This document shows positions 35,700-47,705 of a DNA stretch of 64,000 bases, piece by piece (positions within the stretch are counted from its first letter, which is position 1; each line of letters begins with the position of its first letter). Below the pieces are notes generated by a model that did not search any database, had not been told where the DNA came from, and saw only the letters and a list, made by a program, of their open reading frames with translations. A program made the translations under genes and the position numbers. The DNA comes from Daphnia pulex (lineage: Eukaryota > Arthropoda > Branchiopoda > Diplostraca > Daphniidae), in assembly GCF_021134715.1 (NCBI RefSeq), contig NC_060028.1:766501-830500 (forward strand), written 5' to 3'.

Positions 35700-36150
35700 A
35701 ATGTATGGAAACCTGTTACGGTAATTGAGCCATAGGAAATTTTTTGAAAAGTTTTCGTCCACCTTGTTCAATTGTCGTGCACCTGCACTAGCTCTAGTTA
35801 AAACCAGTTCAGAATAGAAACGATGTCGGAGACCGAAATCAACGACAGGTACGACGGTACGAGTGAAAATGAGGCCGCCGTCTTTACTATTCGCCTTACG
35901 GAGATCCCTAATGCGGTTGTCCCGTAGGACAAGTATATCCATTCGCTTATATTCACCTCGGGACAATTGTGTTTTCGCTCTTTTCACAAATAAGTAAATT
36001 GGTGAGCATTTTTACGTTGTTTCACATTATCGTTCATTCGTAACAGGAACCCTGTCAATACGGGCAAGTTCTGTGAGGTGCGTGACACCCGAATGCTCCT
36101 CAAACCTACGATGGCGACAAATTTTTTTGAAAGCAGAAGCAACGATGACC
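35700..36150 (+). pseudogene. Remnant of a D gene, exons 2 and 3
   Basis: Around 35870-35985 a decayed exon 2 can be read (GRRLYYSPYGDP, then a stop, then GCPVGQ). Around 36045-36150 there is a decayed start of exon 3 (PCQYGQV, then broken). Exon 1 is missing. It lies directly upstream of the D2 promoter. Confidence 0.6.
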
Positions 36151-36273
36151 TAGTAATAACCTATAGACTAGTGTGAACACATCAAAAAAGGGAAAACAAA
36201 AACAAAAACTGGAAAATGAGTGCTCATTTTCGTTTTCCAGTTTCTCCGGTTGCAAATGCATGCGCTAGAAAGA

Positions 36274-36308
36274 TATAAAGAAGATGAGAGCCACGAGACA
36301 AATTCAGT
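36274..36308 (+). promoter_or_regulatory. Core promoter of secreted-protein gene D2
   Basis: TATAAAGAAGATGA at 36274 is followed 30 bases later by TCAGT at 36304-36308. Confidence 0.65.
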
Positions 36309-36432
36309 TTTCTCCTGAACCTCCACGTTGAAACTACTCGTTTTCATTTCGACTTACTTATCCTACACAGTGGCAAAGTGTCGGAATTCAATTGCCATCG
36401 ACTTACGTATAGGCTTGTGTGTTCCGTGCAAG

Positions 36433-37894
36433 ATGGATAACGTTCCATTAAGTCTGTTGGCAGCTTTGCTGTTGTCAATTGCAGTTTCCTCTAGTGCCCA
36501 GCAGCAGAGTTTCTTAGCAGGAAACAGTACCCTATCGTCGTTGGCACCCAAAATTACCAGCAAGACTTCATTGTCTCCGGAAGTATTTCAACATAAGAAG
36601 ATAACGGACAGATCCCACGAAAGCAACGACATCGACGAGGAACCGAACACTTTCAATCGACTGAGAAAGAAAATGAAAAAGTGGTTGAAAAAACAAGAGA
36701 AAAAGGAAGTGCAAAATTTGGTAGTTATACCCCGCGATCCTACACCCATGATCGATCAGTCATTCCCCACATCAGGATCGATCCCGGAAGACGGATGCGA
36801 CTCCACTTCCGTGCGGTTCGACGACGGAAACTGCTATCCACTGATGGGAAGGAAACCTTGCGGCGACCCTACACTCTACGTCACTGTCGATCCTTATACA
36901 TTCAAGGTATGTAAATTAATAATTGCCCAATGTGCGCCACCAACAATTGCGGAGATTTAAAAAAAAACAAATTTTAGGGGCGATGCACTAAGCGCCGTTG
37001 CGGAAGAGAAAGGGTCTTTGTCCCTCGCACGGGACTTTGTCACGACATTTACGACGAATCCGAATGCACGGGAGGCCGGCGACTTTACTATTCCCCATAT
37101 GGAGATGCTGTATGCGATTGTCCCATCGGAGAGTATCCATTCCCTTACCCTCGGAGTGATTGTGTTGCGCTTTTACCCAAGGTAAGCTAATTGCCAAGCA
37201 TTTCTTTTACAACGTCTCGCGCTATCGTGTTAAAATCAATTTCACTCGTGATAGGACCCTGTCCCTATGGACAAGTGGTAGCCATCAATTCCGATGAATC
37301 CTTGAGTTGCATGAAATCCAAATGCCCTGCAATCTACGAGAGTGACGAATATTCTTCCGATTATTGGAAGCAGAAGCAGAAGCAGCTGGTGCCGACCAGC
37401 GACGGGAGGTGTCATGAACTCGGAACTACTGGCCGTTGTTCGAATTATGACTACACATATTCGTTGTTGGGTCTCAACATTCTGAAGAACGAATTGGAAT
37501 GCGTCGACGTCACCGATCCTTCGTCGCCCTATTTCTTTTCCCAAGAAGAAAACGATATCCTTGACAGCATTTTCGACGAGTTTTATACAGAGTACAACCT
37601 CTTCCCCGTCTATGTAGCCTACCTCAGTGTCAAACAGGAACATGAAGCCAAGTACGGTAAGAAGAAGGGCCCGAAAGAAACGTATGAGAGAAGACAATCC
37701 TCTCCGGGAATTGTGGCACCTTCCAACCCGAGTTGTCGGCCTGGGAGTGGACAAGGAAAATGCGGCTCTATATTAGTGTAAGAAATAATTCACAATGTTT
37801 TAAAATTGTTAATGTAATTACATTTGGATACGGTTTACACAGACCCCAAAACCAGAAACGTCCAAATAGAGGACCAGCACCGGCAAGATTCTGA
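36433..37894 (+). CDS. Secreted Cys-rich protein, DUF4789-like (D2), frameshifted
   Basis: Exons 36433-36906, 36978-37181, 37255-37777 and 37843-37894 are recognisable by homology. The leader is MDNVPLSLLAALLLSIAVSS, followed by the Lys-rich stretch and the Cys core (DSTSVRFDDGNCYPLMGRK, GLCHDIYDESEC, CDCPIGEYPFP; exon 3 with GPCPYGQVVAINSDES). Exon 2 is 204 bases, whereas it is 205 in D1, D3, D4 and D5: a T run at 37171-37174 is one base short. With the normal splice sites, exon 3 is therefore read out of frame and stops at once. Exon 4 also loses the Gly/Cys tail through a shift. This is either a recent pseudogene, a gene making a shortened protein, or a base-calling error in a homopolymer. 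The polyadenylation signal is at 38043-38048. Confidence 0.7.
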
Positions 37895-38329
37895 AATTTT
37901 CAACTGGTTCAACTCTCGTACGTTGGTGGTGAGTGCCCTACTCGTGCTCATTAACTTGCCAAATTATTGGACGCCACAGGATGGAACTGTCCAAATATTT
38001 GCTAAATCAATTTGTTTTTCTTGTTCTGTTAGTAACTCCACTAATAAATTATAAAATTTAAAAAACGCTTATAACTGAAAATGCACTTAATTAATTTGAT
38101 AAATCTACCATTGATTCAAACTTGGTTTTGCTTCTGATTTATTTTTTTTATCGACGTGTGTTTCGTGATTGTGTGGATATTACTATTTACTTGAAAGGAA
38201 ATTTAAGGGGTTGGCAGAAAAAGATGAATCAATATTGACTCTATCCTAATAGACAAAAACCCCAAACGAAAGTTGATGGAGGCTTCGGCTTTTAATCAGA
38301 TGTTACAAGGTTTCGTTCCTCACATCGTG

Positions 38330-41300
38330 TTATAAATGGGTGTACTCGTCAGCTTCGAAACACTCCAGGTTTGATGTTGTTTCCGAACAAGTGGTGGGGG
38401 TTGACTGTGTCGTTAGATTGGACGTGGATTGATCATTGTCTGTGTTTGTGTGATTCATGGCAGTGCCGTCGGCAAGCGTTGGAGGTTCCCGTTGGAAAAT
38501 GCTTTTGATGGGGGACCACAAGAATTTTCGAACGTCTCGATTCAAAAGAATAAAATTCACGAAAACGAAAACTCCGCGCGAGGTGTTGATAATGACGCAG
38601 AACTCAAAGAAATAATAAAGACCTACATTTGAACCGTCCAATCTTGAAACCAGATATCCAATCAATTCGAAGATCCAAGGAATTCCGGTGATGAAAAATA
38701 GTTTGACCGCCATTTTCAAACTAAATTCGAAATGAATTTTCGTATAAGATTTCACAGATTGTACACTGTATTATGTAGTAGTGTGACTTACTCTTCGTGC
38801 TCTTTTGAGGTTGTAGAATTCTTTCGAGTAGAACGGATCGCCATAGCTTGCCTTTGCCAACAGTGCATCAGGTTGGCATTGAACATCAGACTCAGGAAGA
38901 AAAAGATGTCAAGTAATAGGAGTATGCCAACAGGAACGTAAAAGAAAGTTATTAGCGCTGACGAGCTTTCTGCAAGATGTCAATAAATTATCGATGGAAC
39001 CGAATATACGAAAATGAAAACTAACCGTCAGGAAACCAACAGCGGTCGTAACCAAAGTTGGGATTGAAAGGGCTGGAGATACTCAACGCCGCAGACCGAA
39101 ATTGTGCGATGCTTGTTATGGTCGTTGCCAAGAAAGGAACACCCCATCCGAATGCTGAATACGGGATGAATAATTTTTCATTGGTGACCTTAAAGGATCC
39201 GCTTGAAAACGTTTGAAAGATAATTTTTGAATCATTCGTTTACGTTTTAAAATAGAATACATTGGGTCTTTACCTAAAGATGTGGTAGTAGTCAAAACAG
39301 TACACTGTCAGCCAGGAAAATGAAGCTATAAACGCCCAGTAAGTAACGTAGCCTGTTTGAAAAAATAACAGTTTCAACTTAATTCGACATGTAAAAAGCA
39401 CTTGGAATAATAATTTTACCGATGGCGATACAAGAACTTTGAAGAGATTCGACGAGCTTTAGTTGAACAATCGCCAGGCAAGTAAACGCCTAAAATACAG
39501 TATAGTGTTATTATCCCATAACCTTATTTAATTCATATTTAATCATACTAAGGCCAATGATAAGACGTGACAAAGTAAAATACGACCGGTTAACGTCTTG
39601 GCCATGGTATTCATTCCTCCTATTCCCCCATTTCCTCTATTTCTCTTTCCTCCAAAAGCAGATAGAACCAATTTGGCAGAACCTGCGAAATGTTACAATT
39701 AAAAAAAATTAAACGATAACTTGACTTAAAAATGAAAAAAAGAAAAAGAAAGTGGGTCAATTTACCTGAAGCTGGGACGAATAAATAAATAACAAATGTC
39801 GCCAATAAACCCGCAGTAGAAATCAACAGAATTATTGGACGATGACTCTTAAAAGTCTCAATGGTAATGCAATGGAAAACTTGAGCGTTATAATAAACAT
39901 CCTGCTCCTGTCTGAAAAATAGTTGGTCCACACAAAACGAATTGATTTTAGACTTGACGTCCCAGTAATATTCAACGAGCGTGTGGAATGAAACTAAGAC
40001 TCCATGTTTAGGATCATTTCGAAATATCGGAATGATTTGAGAGTATTGAGCAAATAAGGGTATCGGTTGTTGAAGTTGACCAGCTTTGCAAGAGCTCAAC
40101 GTTACGTTGGGGATCAAGATGACGCTTAAATTATTATGATAGGTTATTAAATCATCGTTAATCGATCCTGACACAATCAAAGCTGGTTCAATAGGTTCGT
40201 CCCAAGGACGCTTGGTGGGCCACCACCATAGAGGCTGACAGGTATATTCTTCACCCATGACGTGCCCAGGTGGACAACATTTGGGAATGGTGATTAAAGT
40301 CGAATTATCATATTGATCGTCGTTGTTCGAATAAGTAGGGTCGGGTTCACTCGTGGTTGTTTCAGTCACTGGCGGATAAGTAGGTGGTGGATCGGTGCTT
40401 GGCGATTCAGTCACTTCAGATCCATCACTGAATTCTGGTTCGATAAGACTTGGTTCTTCACCGGGGCAATAGAAGGCGTAGGTTGTAGCATAAGGTAAAT
40501 GGGTGACGTAACCAAACTCTACCATGTCATCCAAACAGTAATCTTCTATAGAGACTAGTCGAGTGTTTGAGTTGGCGTTAGTGTTATCCACCATGATTTC
40601 CAAACTACCATTGAAATGCAATTGAAAAACCGTGGTACGAATTGGGCGGGTGCTGCAATTGGCATGGCCGAAACGGAAGAACAAACTTGTGGAATCTTCG
40701 AGCGTCTGAAAATTTTCAAAGAAGCGCGTCACGAGTCCTTGATTTTCCCGGCACGCGGGCTTGCCATTGCTTCCAGCAAAACTGTCTAAGGATTGATGAT
40801 GCCCGCAGCATTTCCGGATCACTCTTCTTCCATTGAATTTCGATGCAAACAGTTCCGCATAGTCTTCAGATTTGATGAAATCCAGTCTCAATTTTCCCGA
40901 GCTGTCGATAGCAGTTGTGGGGAATTTTTGGGTTTGCACGGAACACACGAAAGCCATTCTTCTCGCCTAAATTTTGAATATTGGAAATTTTAAATGGGAA
41001 AATTAAGAGAGTAAATTTATTATAACCTTGGTGACGTTTCTTTCGTCCGCATAGTCTTCGATGCAATAACTGTCAAATTCCAAGAAGAAAAACTGATGAG
41101 GAACTAACAACTGTCCGGAAGAAAGGGCGTAGAAGAGATCGCCCATTCTGAGCTCAGGTTCTAAAAAATCCCAACCATCCGGCGTGCAACTGCGCGGAAA
41201 TCCTGGATTGACTTGGACATCTTCAACGCCGTATCCTGGTGGAAAACTTTGTTTGGATCCCAAGAAAATGTCGCGTGATTTTTTAACCGCTGGTGATTGC

Positions 41301-41646
41301 CGATGGCTGCTGCTGACCGAAAACTTGACGCACCGATCGGCATCTGGAATTTCTCCCGTCTTTTTAGAAACGTATAATTGTCCCGGACCGCAGCATTTTC
41401 GCATTACAAATTTGTTTTTCGACCTTAGAAAAAATTGTGTCAGTTACATTGCGCATCCGAAAATCATTGAGGTTTCAAATACCCAATGACTGAAGGGGCC
41501 GTAAGTGGCACTGGTAATGGCAGGGTCGACAGCGACGAATTCGGCGAAGTAGATTGCAACTGAAATGTCGCTGATGTGATAGTCAATTCTTGCAGCACCA
41601 AGATAAGTGAGACGAGGCTGAAAATAGTCCTTTGGCTCAAACCCAT
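38330..41646 (-). CDS. Methuselah-like receptor M2
   Basis: Nine in-phase exons: 41646-41483, 41423-41027, 40966-39766, 39682-39549, 39489-39420, 39352-39274, 39201-39026, 38969-38792 and 38720-38330; 929 aa. A signal peptide (MGLSQRTIFSLVSLILVLQ) leads a large ectodomain with three CC modules (MRKCCGPGQLY, VIRKCCGHHQ, IPKCCPPGHVMGEEYTCQP) and a Thr/Pro linker (TESPSTDPPPTYPPVTETTT). Seven helices are spread over exons 3-9, with landmarks PVILL/IILLISTAGLLATFVIY, YSAFGWGVPFLATT, NFGYDRCWFPD, LLLLDIFFFLSLMFN and ITGIPWIFELIGY...RGVFVFVNFILLNRDVRKF. These fit the class B-like Methuselah family; the ligand is unknown. The cytoplasmic tail is Ser/Thr-rich. It lies tail-to-tail with D2 and is the intact reference for this cluster. 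Confidence 0.88.
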
Positions 41647-42471
41647 TGTTAATTTCTAAATCCACAAATGAAAAACGTTACACAATTTGACAATTGTCTT
41701 GCGCCGCAGTGACGCCACAGCACCGCAAGCTTCTATTTTTGTAAACACAAGGAAAACGGAAACAAATATCAAACACGTGTTTTTGCACGAGAAAGTTAAA
41801 CTTATCACACCCGCAGTCAGCCCAACACCGACTCTCTCATCGAACAGCGTGAAAGAAACTGAAGGCCATGTTGAGTTTGTTTTAACATTTTTAATTGTGA
41901 TTCAGCCATAGGGCAACCTTCAGTTTCTGTATTTGGGTAATCGTCCGCACAAGTGAGCTAAAAGTTGTTTACTTAATGTACGTTACGCATAGTCCTTCAA
42001 TAATAATTACCAGTCGATATTAAGTAGCTTACACGAAAAACTAATGACATAGGGCCTAATAATCTTCTTCGCTTGATTTTCGTTTTCTTCAAATGTCAAT
42101 TCTAATATACATTTTTGTTCACGCATTTGTTTAACGACCAAATTCAGAGTTCCAAACTAAACTTGTTTAGTCTTCGGTTTTTCAAGGGCAACTAGCTATT
42201 AAAAAAGAAAGCGACTTTGGAAAAAGAATAGAGGAACTTGTGACAAATGCGTCTTTTTTATAAGTTTTTAGAGACAAGATATTCCTAAAAAGGATGCACA
42301 GAATTGCATCGCCACAAGCGTGCAACAAGCTGTCAAACTGGTTTTGGGAAATAGCTGTGCGTAAATTAAACTATCGTGACGTAAAGCGTAAATTAACTAC
42401 GACGGGCAGTGTTCATAGACTGGCCTTCTGATCGCCCTGATAAATTGGGAATGAACTAATGAGCCGCTTAC

Positions 42472-42680
42472 CTTGAATCAAAACGGAATCCGGAAGTCAA
42501 ATGTCGATAAAGAGCTGACGGAATTAACAGCACGAGGCACGACTAGATGCAAAATACTTTTGTGGAAGATGCAACCAGTCTGTGGTGTAGAAATACACAA
42601 GAAAACGAGTTTTCCTGCACTGTTCCAGTCACACTTTCTGCATTGAAGGACATCAGTAGTACACTAACACATTAAATATA
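42472..42680 (-). other. Conserved upstream exon-like segment, copy 3
   Basis: It matches copy 1 (32093-32290) with the same donor (GT at 42471-42470). It lies about 0.8 kb upstream of M2, the same offset as copy 1 from M1, which supports a leader-exon role. Confidence 0.45.
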
Positions 42681-43694
42681 GTAGTAGTCAGTAACATTGG
42701 AGTAAATAAACTTTTGTGAATAAAATACCAGGGGGTCTGCCAACACCCAGTCTGAGGTCAGGGACCATTGAACGCAACAGCGTACAGGTGTAAAAGGGAA
42801 ACCATTTCGAAAAAAATCTGGTTTCAACTAGAAATTATTCCTCCTAAAATTTAAAAGTAAATTAGTTTCAATATTGATGTTAATTGTCCTTACTGATACT
42901 CAAGACTGAGGTTTCTTGACGTTTTGCTGGAGGGACAAGCGTCAAGCAGTCAAAAGGAACCGGTTTCGTCGAAACAAAAATTCGCCGAAATTCTCCGCCA
43001 ATTTCCTTGAGCTTGACTAAAACCGGTTGAGAAATAAACCCGTGTACGTGAAAGCTGACGGCGAATGAGTAACAAAACACTTTGATAACCTCTTTAAAAG
43101 ATGCACACAACCTATTTTGGTAAAATAAAACAATCCCAAAAAACATATGATTTGCCCTGTTACCTTTCACCTTCTTTTTTTTTTTTTAAATCGTTCCAGT
43201 TAAACGGGGAACAACGGGAGAAGAGAGTAGTTACTTCCACTTGGATCATCATTTCATCCGATTGGAACAACGTAGTTTTGGGGACGCTTTTGTTTATCTT
43301 TCTATAGTTTCAAAACTTCCGTCATCTTCGACTTGCCAAGATAGCTAGCTAAGGAAAAAGGAATCTACCTTGGGCTAATAGAAAAATTGTATACAATTAC
43401 GTCTCTTAAAAGCTACTCGATAAATAACGATGTAAGAAATTGGCCCTTAAGGATCGATTTGAGCATAACTAGTTTGCTTACTTCACAAAATACTGAAGGG
43501 GAATCCCCTATGAGAGAGAAAGAGTTTGTTGTGATATTGTTTAAGAAATCAATTTCGTTTCTTGTTACCGAACAGAAGCAAAGAGATGAGAAACAAACTA
43601 CAACTACGAGAGATGATTCATTATTAAAATTCTATCACTATCCTGGCTGGGTGGGTTAAGTGGTGAACTACTACTACGCCTTAAATCCGCTTAC

Positions 43695-43880
43695 CTTGAA
43701 TCATAGGACAATCAGGAACTCGAATCTCGTTGAAGCGTCGATGGACGATAACACGAGCCCATCATTGCTAGTTGGCAATGGAAGATGGAACCGGTCTGCG
43801 GTGTAGAAATGCTGATGTCAAATGTTTTCCCTGCTAGCACATCCACGTTCTACATTGGGCAATATCAATAATAAACTGAA
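43695..43880 (-). other. Conserved upstream exon-like segment, copy 4 (orphan)
   Basis: The ATTCAAG|GTAAGCGG donor is preserved (GT at 43694-43693). No receptor gene lies just downstream on this strand. It matches copy 2 at 33927 best, including the flanking sequence towards 44,080. Confidence 0.4.
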
Positions 43881-44671
43881 TCACATCACAATACAGTAAC
43901 CTTGAATTAAATACGCCTATTAAACAAAGTGTGAAAACGCCCAGTCTGTTCAGAAATATAGGAATCGAACCATTCCCCACATCGATGGACAGGTAATAAG
44001 GGAAAGCATTTCGAAAATCTGGTTTAAACCAGATTTGTTTTTCTTCAAAAATTATTAAGTAAATTCTTATTGAATATTATTGAAATCATTTTACCTGTAT
44101 TGGAATTCTCCTCATCTTATTTGTAGGTAGCCGAGAAATTGTGAAAAGTTCCAACCTGGAAATGTCTCGTTATTCAAGTATGTACTGCGTCTGGTAAACC
44201 TTAATTAGCCTGCCGTAACATTCCTCTGGAGGCTGAAATAAATCAAAAGCAGATTAAGACCAACTTTGCGATGCTATCATGTGCCGATGACAAGAATAAT
44301 TTTACCTTTAGGCCAGACGTTTGAGCGTCCTTGTCTTTTAGCTTTGAGGGAGGCTTTACTTACCAACGGGAACCGGTTTTCATAATCAACGATAGAAACT
44401 AACACACACAAATTCTCCACCCATTTTTCTGGTCTTTATTCTCAAACTAAAACAAGTTGAGAAAAGAAACGCGTGCTCGTGAAAGCTGTCGGTGATGAGT
44501 GACCCAATAATAACCGATAGACTCATCTGCACACATCTTAAAAAGGGAAAAAGGAAAGTTTTAATTTACCGTTAACTTGGGCCGATTTTGTTTACACAGA
44601 ACGTCTCAATTTGAATAAAAAACAAGAAGGTGAGAGTAGTACAAATTTTATCCGGTTGCACTGCTCCCGTG

Positions 44672-44707
44672 CATAAAGAAGCTGAAATCCGCAAAGAAAA
44701 GTTCAGT
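44672..44707 (+). promoter_or_regulatory. Core promoter of secreted-protein gene D3
   Basis: CATAAAGAAGCTGA at 44672 is followed by TCAGT at 44703-44707. Confidence 0.6.
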
Positions 44708-44822
44708 TTCATTTTTACATCCCTCGTCGCCACAACCTTTTTCACCCGGGCTCAACTTACTGCACAAAATGCCCCAATAAAAATTTCGCGGTACACAACC
44801 GGCATCGAAAAACTAACGCAAA

Positions 44823-45876
44823 ATGGATGGCGTAATTTCAAGTCTGTTGGTCGCTTTGCTTTTGTCACTCGCATTTTCCTCTAGCACTCAACAGCAGAGC
44901 TTATCGGGAAATAGTACAGAATTTAAGACGTCTTACAAGGAATCGCACAAATTTTCTCAGCTGAACAAGAAAATAAAGAAATGGTTGGAAACTAATGAGG
45001 AAACGTTTGATGCGGAAAATGAGATAATAATAAGCGATACCCCTACACCCGCCATCGATCAGCCGTTACCCGCAAACGGATCGATTCCGGACGACGGCTG
45101 CGGCTCCACTTCCGTGCGGTTTGACGACGGAAACTGCTATCCACTGATGGGAAGACAACCTTGCGGCGACCCACAACAGTGGGTCACTGTCGATCCTTAC
45201 ACATTTAAGGTATGCAAATTTAAAATGGTCAGATGTGTGTCACGTAGAAATTGCGGAAATTAAACGACCTAATTTTACCAGGGGCGATGTACTCCGCGTC
45301 TTTGCGGGAGAGACAGGGTCTTTGTCCCTCGTACGGGACTTTGTCACGACATCTACGACACATCCGAGTGCCGGGGAGGTCGTCGTCTTTACTATTCTCA
45401 ATACGGAAAACCGGTCTGCGATTGTCCAATAGGCCAGTTTCCATTCCCGAACCCTCAGGATGATTGCGTTGCGCTTTTTACAAGAGGCAAGCTAATTGCT
45501 AAGCACTATAATCGTGTTACTATCAATTTCATTTGTAATAGGACCCTGTCCCTACGGGCAAGTGGTAAACATTACTTCTGACGGCTCTATGAGTTGCATG
45601 AAATCCAATTGCCCCACAATCTACGAGAGTAATGAATATTCTTCGAAGCTTTGGAAGCAGAAGCAAATGGTACCGACCAGCGACGGGAAATGCTACGAAC
45701 TGGGCTCAGCGGACCCGTGCTCAAATGATGACGAGACATCTTCGCTGTTGGGTTTCGACATTTTGAAGAACGAATTGGTATGCGTCGACATCACCGATCC
45801 TTCGTCACCTTATTACTTTTCCAAAGAAGAAAATGATTTACTCGATAGCGTTTTCGACGGGGTCTACCAGGAGTAA
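44823..45876 (+). CDS. Secreted Cys-rich protein, DUF4789-like (D3), C-terminally truncated
   Basis: Exons 44823-45209, 45282-45486 and 45542-45876; 308 aa in frame. The leader is MDGVISSLLVALLLSLAFSS, then a shortened propeptide-like segment (about 25-30 residues fewer than D1 and D4). The Cys core is intact: DDGCGSTSVRFDDGNCYPL, GRQPCGDPQQW, YGKPVCDCPIGQFPFP, GPCPYGQVVNITSDGS and DGKCYELGSADPC. The exon 2 donor is AGAG|GCAAGC, a GC donor, while all paralogues have GT at this point; using it gives the family's 205-base exon. Exon 3 stops at 45874-45876 after FDGVYQE, losing the FF-I/VYL helix, the Lys run and the tail. A decayed exon 4 remains near 45970-46060. The polyadenylation signal is at 46153-46158. 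It may still be secreted and partly functional. Confidence 0.72.
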
Positions 45877-46179
45877 CATTAACTGACGTTAAGCTACTGT
45901 TAGAAATAATTCACTACGTTTCAAAATGCTATAATACTTACAAGTGTATGTGGTCCATGAAGACCCCAGTGCAGCAAAAGAAATCCAGCAGCTCCGGAGG
46001 TGATGTGTTCAACGCTGGGACTACTGCTGGTGGATGATTTGTGCTGGCGGTTGACTTGTCGAATGATATGGACGCCACAGGATGCAGTTGTCCACACTTT
46101 TGTTAATCGATTCGTTTTCTTGTAGTCCTAACTCTGCTCACAATTTATCAATAATAAAATTTAAAAAATGTTCATTACG

Positions 46180-46740
46180 GAAAACGTATTTTCGAAAATT
46201 TCTATTGAAAAGAATAAAATGCGTTTTGCAGAACTTTAAGAAACAGACCTAATTAATTAGAGCCGTCCAATCTTGAAGCCAGATATGCGATGATGAAACT
46301 ATAAATAGGAATTAATGTAGTAAAATATTTCACGGATGTTTTATTTAGTTATACTTACTCTTCCTGATCTTTTGAGAGTAGAGATTTCTTTAGCTTAGAA
46401 CACATTACCATCTTGTGTTGTTTTTCCTAGAAAATTCTTCAGGTTGGAATCGAGCATCAAACTCAGGAAGGAATAAATGTCAATAGGAGATGGGAGCGTG
46501 AAAGAAAAGGTTTTCAACAAAAATTTTTAAAGTGTCAATTAACCATCTCTGGAGACGATATTATTAAATTAATAATACTATCTGACAGCAAACCAACAGC
46601 GGTCATACCCAAAGTTGGGATTGACAGTATCGGAGACACCCATCGCCGTCTACCATAATCGTGCGATCTTGTAGTCATCGTTGCCAAGATTGGATAAAAC
46701 CCCAATCGAACGCTGAATATACGGGATGAAAATAAAAATT
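46180..46740 (-). pseudogene. Remnant of a Methuselah-like receptor (3' exons)
   Basis: Three fragments align in order with M1-M3 exons 9, 8 and 7: about 46180-46300 (NFILFN/helix-7 region and RLDG), 46370-46500 (NLMYC-like, MFDSNL) and 46590-46730 (GYDRCWF, GVSDTVNPNFGYD region and SAFDWGF). All carry shifts and stops. Exons 1-6, including the ectodomain, are gone. Directly to the right comes the upstream region that belongs to the next unit. A large deletion removed the receptor partner of D3. Confidence 0.7.
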
Positions 46741-47530
46741 GAGAAATAGAAGAGATTTTGATCTGCTGAAGTCTGTCACTATTCCGGTTGAGTGGGTTAG
46801 TATCCGGAAGTGGAATCTCGATGTAAAGCGTTGATGGACAACGCGAGCCATGGCCAGTTCCCCAAATCAATACTTCGTAGAAAATGGAAACCGGTGTTGT
46901 GAGTGACACATTTCTAGACTTTCTTTACTTTTTCTTTTGACATTTTTCCCCAGTTTTTTTTAGAAATCTTTGGAGCATCATATACCCCTTGGGGGTCCCC
47001 AAAGTATTGGAGACTGCGGAAGAAATCCTCCAGACATTTATCAGGTTTTTACTTCTTAGCATTCGAACACCGCTAGGCATTTGAAAATAGCGCTCTGAAA
47101 GAATTTGTGTTGCAAATGATTATTTAATCGCCTGTTTTATACAATGATAATGTTCGCCGCTTAAGCCTCGGCAGTTTACCTCTTCCTATCAAGGGAAATA
47201 AGTATGAAAAAAAAACTGTTGTGATAATAGAAAAACTGGAAATTTGTAGATAAATTCGCTCCCATTGTTCAATTTGCGCGCCCCAATATTCTGAAAACTC
47301 AAAACCAGTTGAGAAAAGAAAAAGTTCGAGCGTGAAAGCTGTCGGTGATGAGTGACCCAGTATCATACCCAATAGTTTCCTGGGCACACATCTCAAAAAG
47401 GCAAAAGGAAAATGAAGTTAACCGTTCACTCTGACCGATTTTCTTTTTGCTCATCTCGCATCTCAGTTTGGATGAAACAAACTGGATGGCGAGAGTAGTT
47501 CACAATTTTCTCCAATTTCGCTCACTTGTT

Positions 47531-47566
47531 CATAAAGAAGGTGAGAGACGAAGAGCAAAGTTCAGT
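47531..47566 (+). promoter_or_regulatory. Core promoter of secreted-protein gene D4
   Basis: CATAAAGAAGGTGA at 47531 is followed by TCAGT at 47562-47566. Confidence 0.6.
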
Positions 47567-47705
47567 TTTCTCTCGAATCTCCTCGTTGCAACAATTGCTG
47601 TGTTCACCTCGGCTCAACTTACTGCGCAAAGTGTCGCGAATAACATTTCACAGTGTACAATCGGCATCGACACACGTACGCTTACGTACGTAACAGTACA
47701 TCAAG

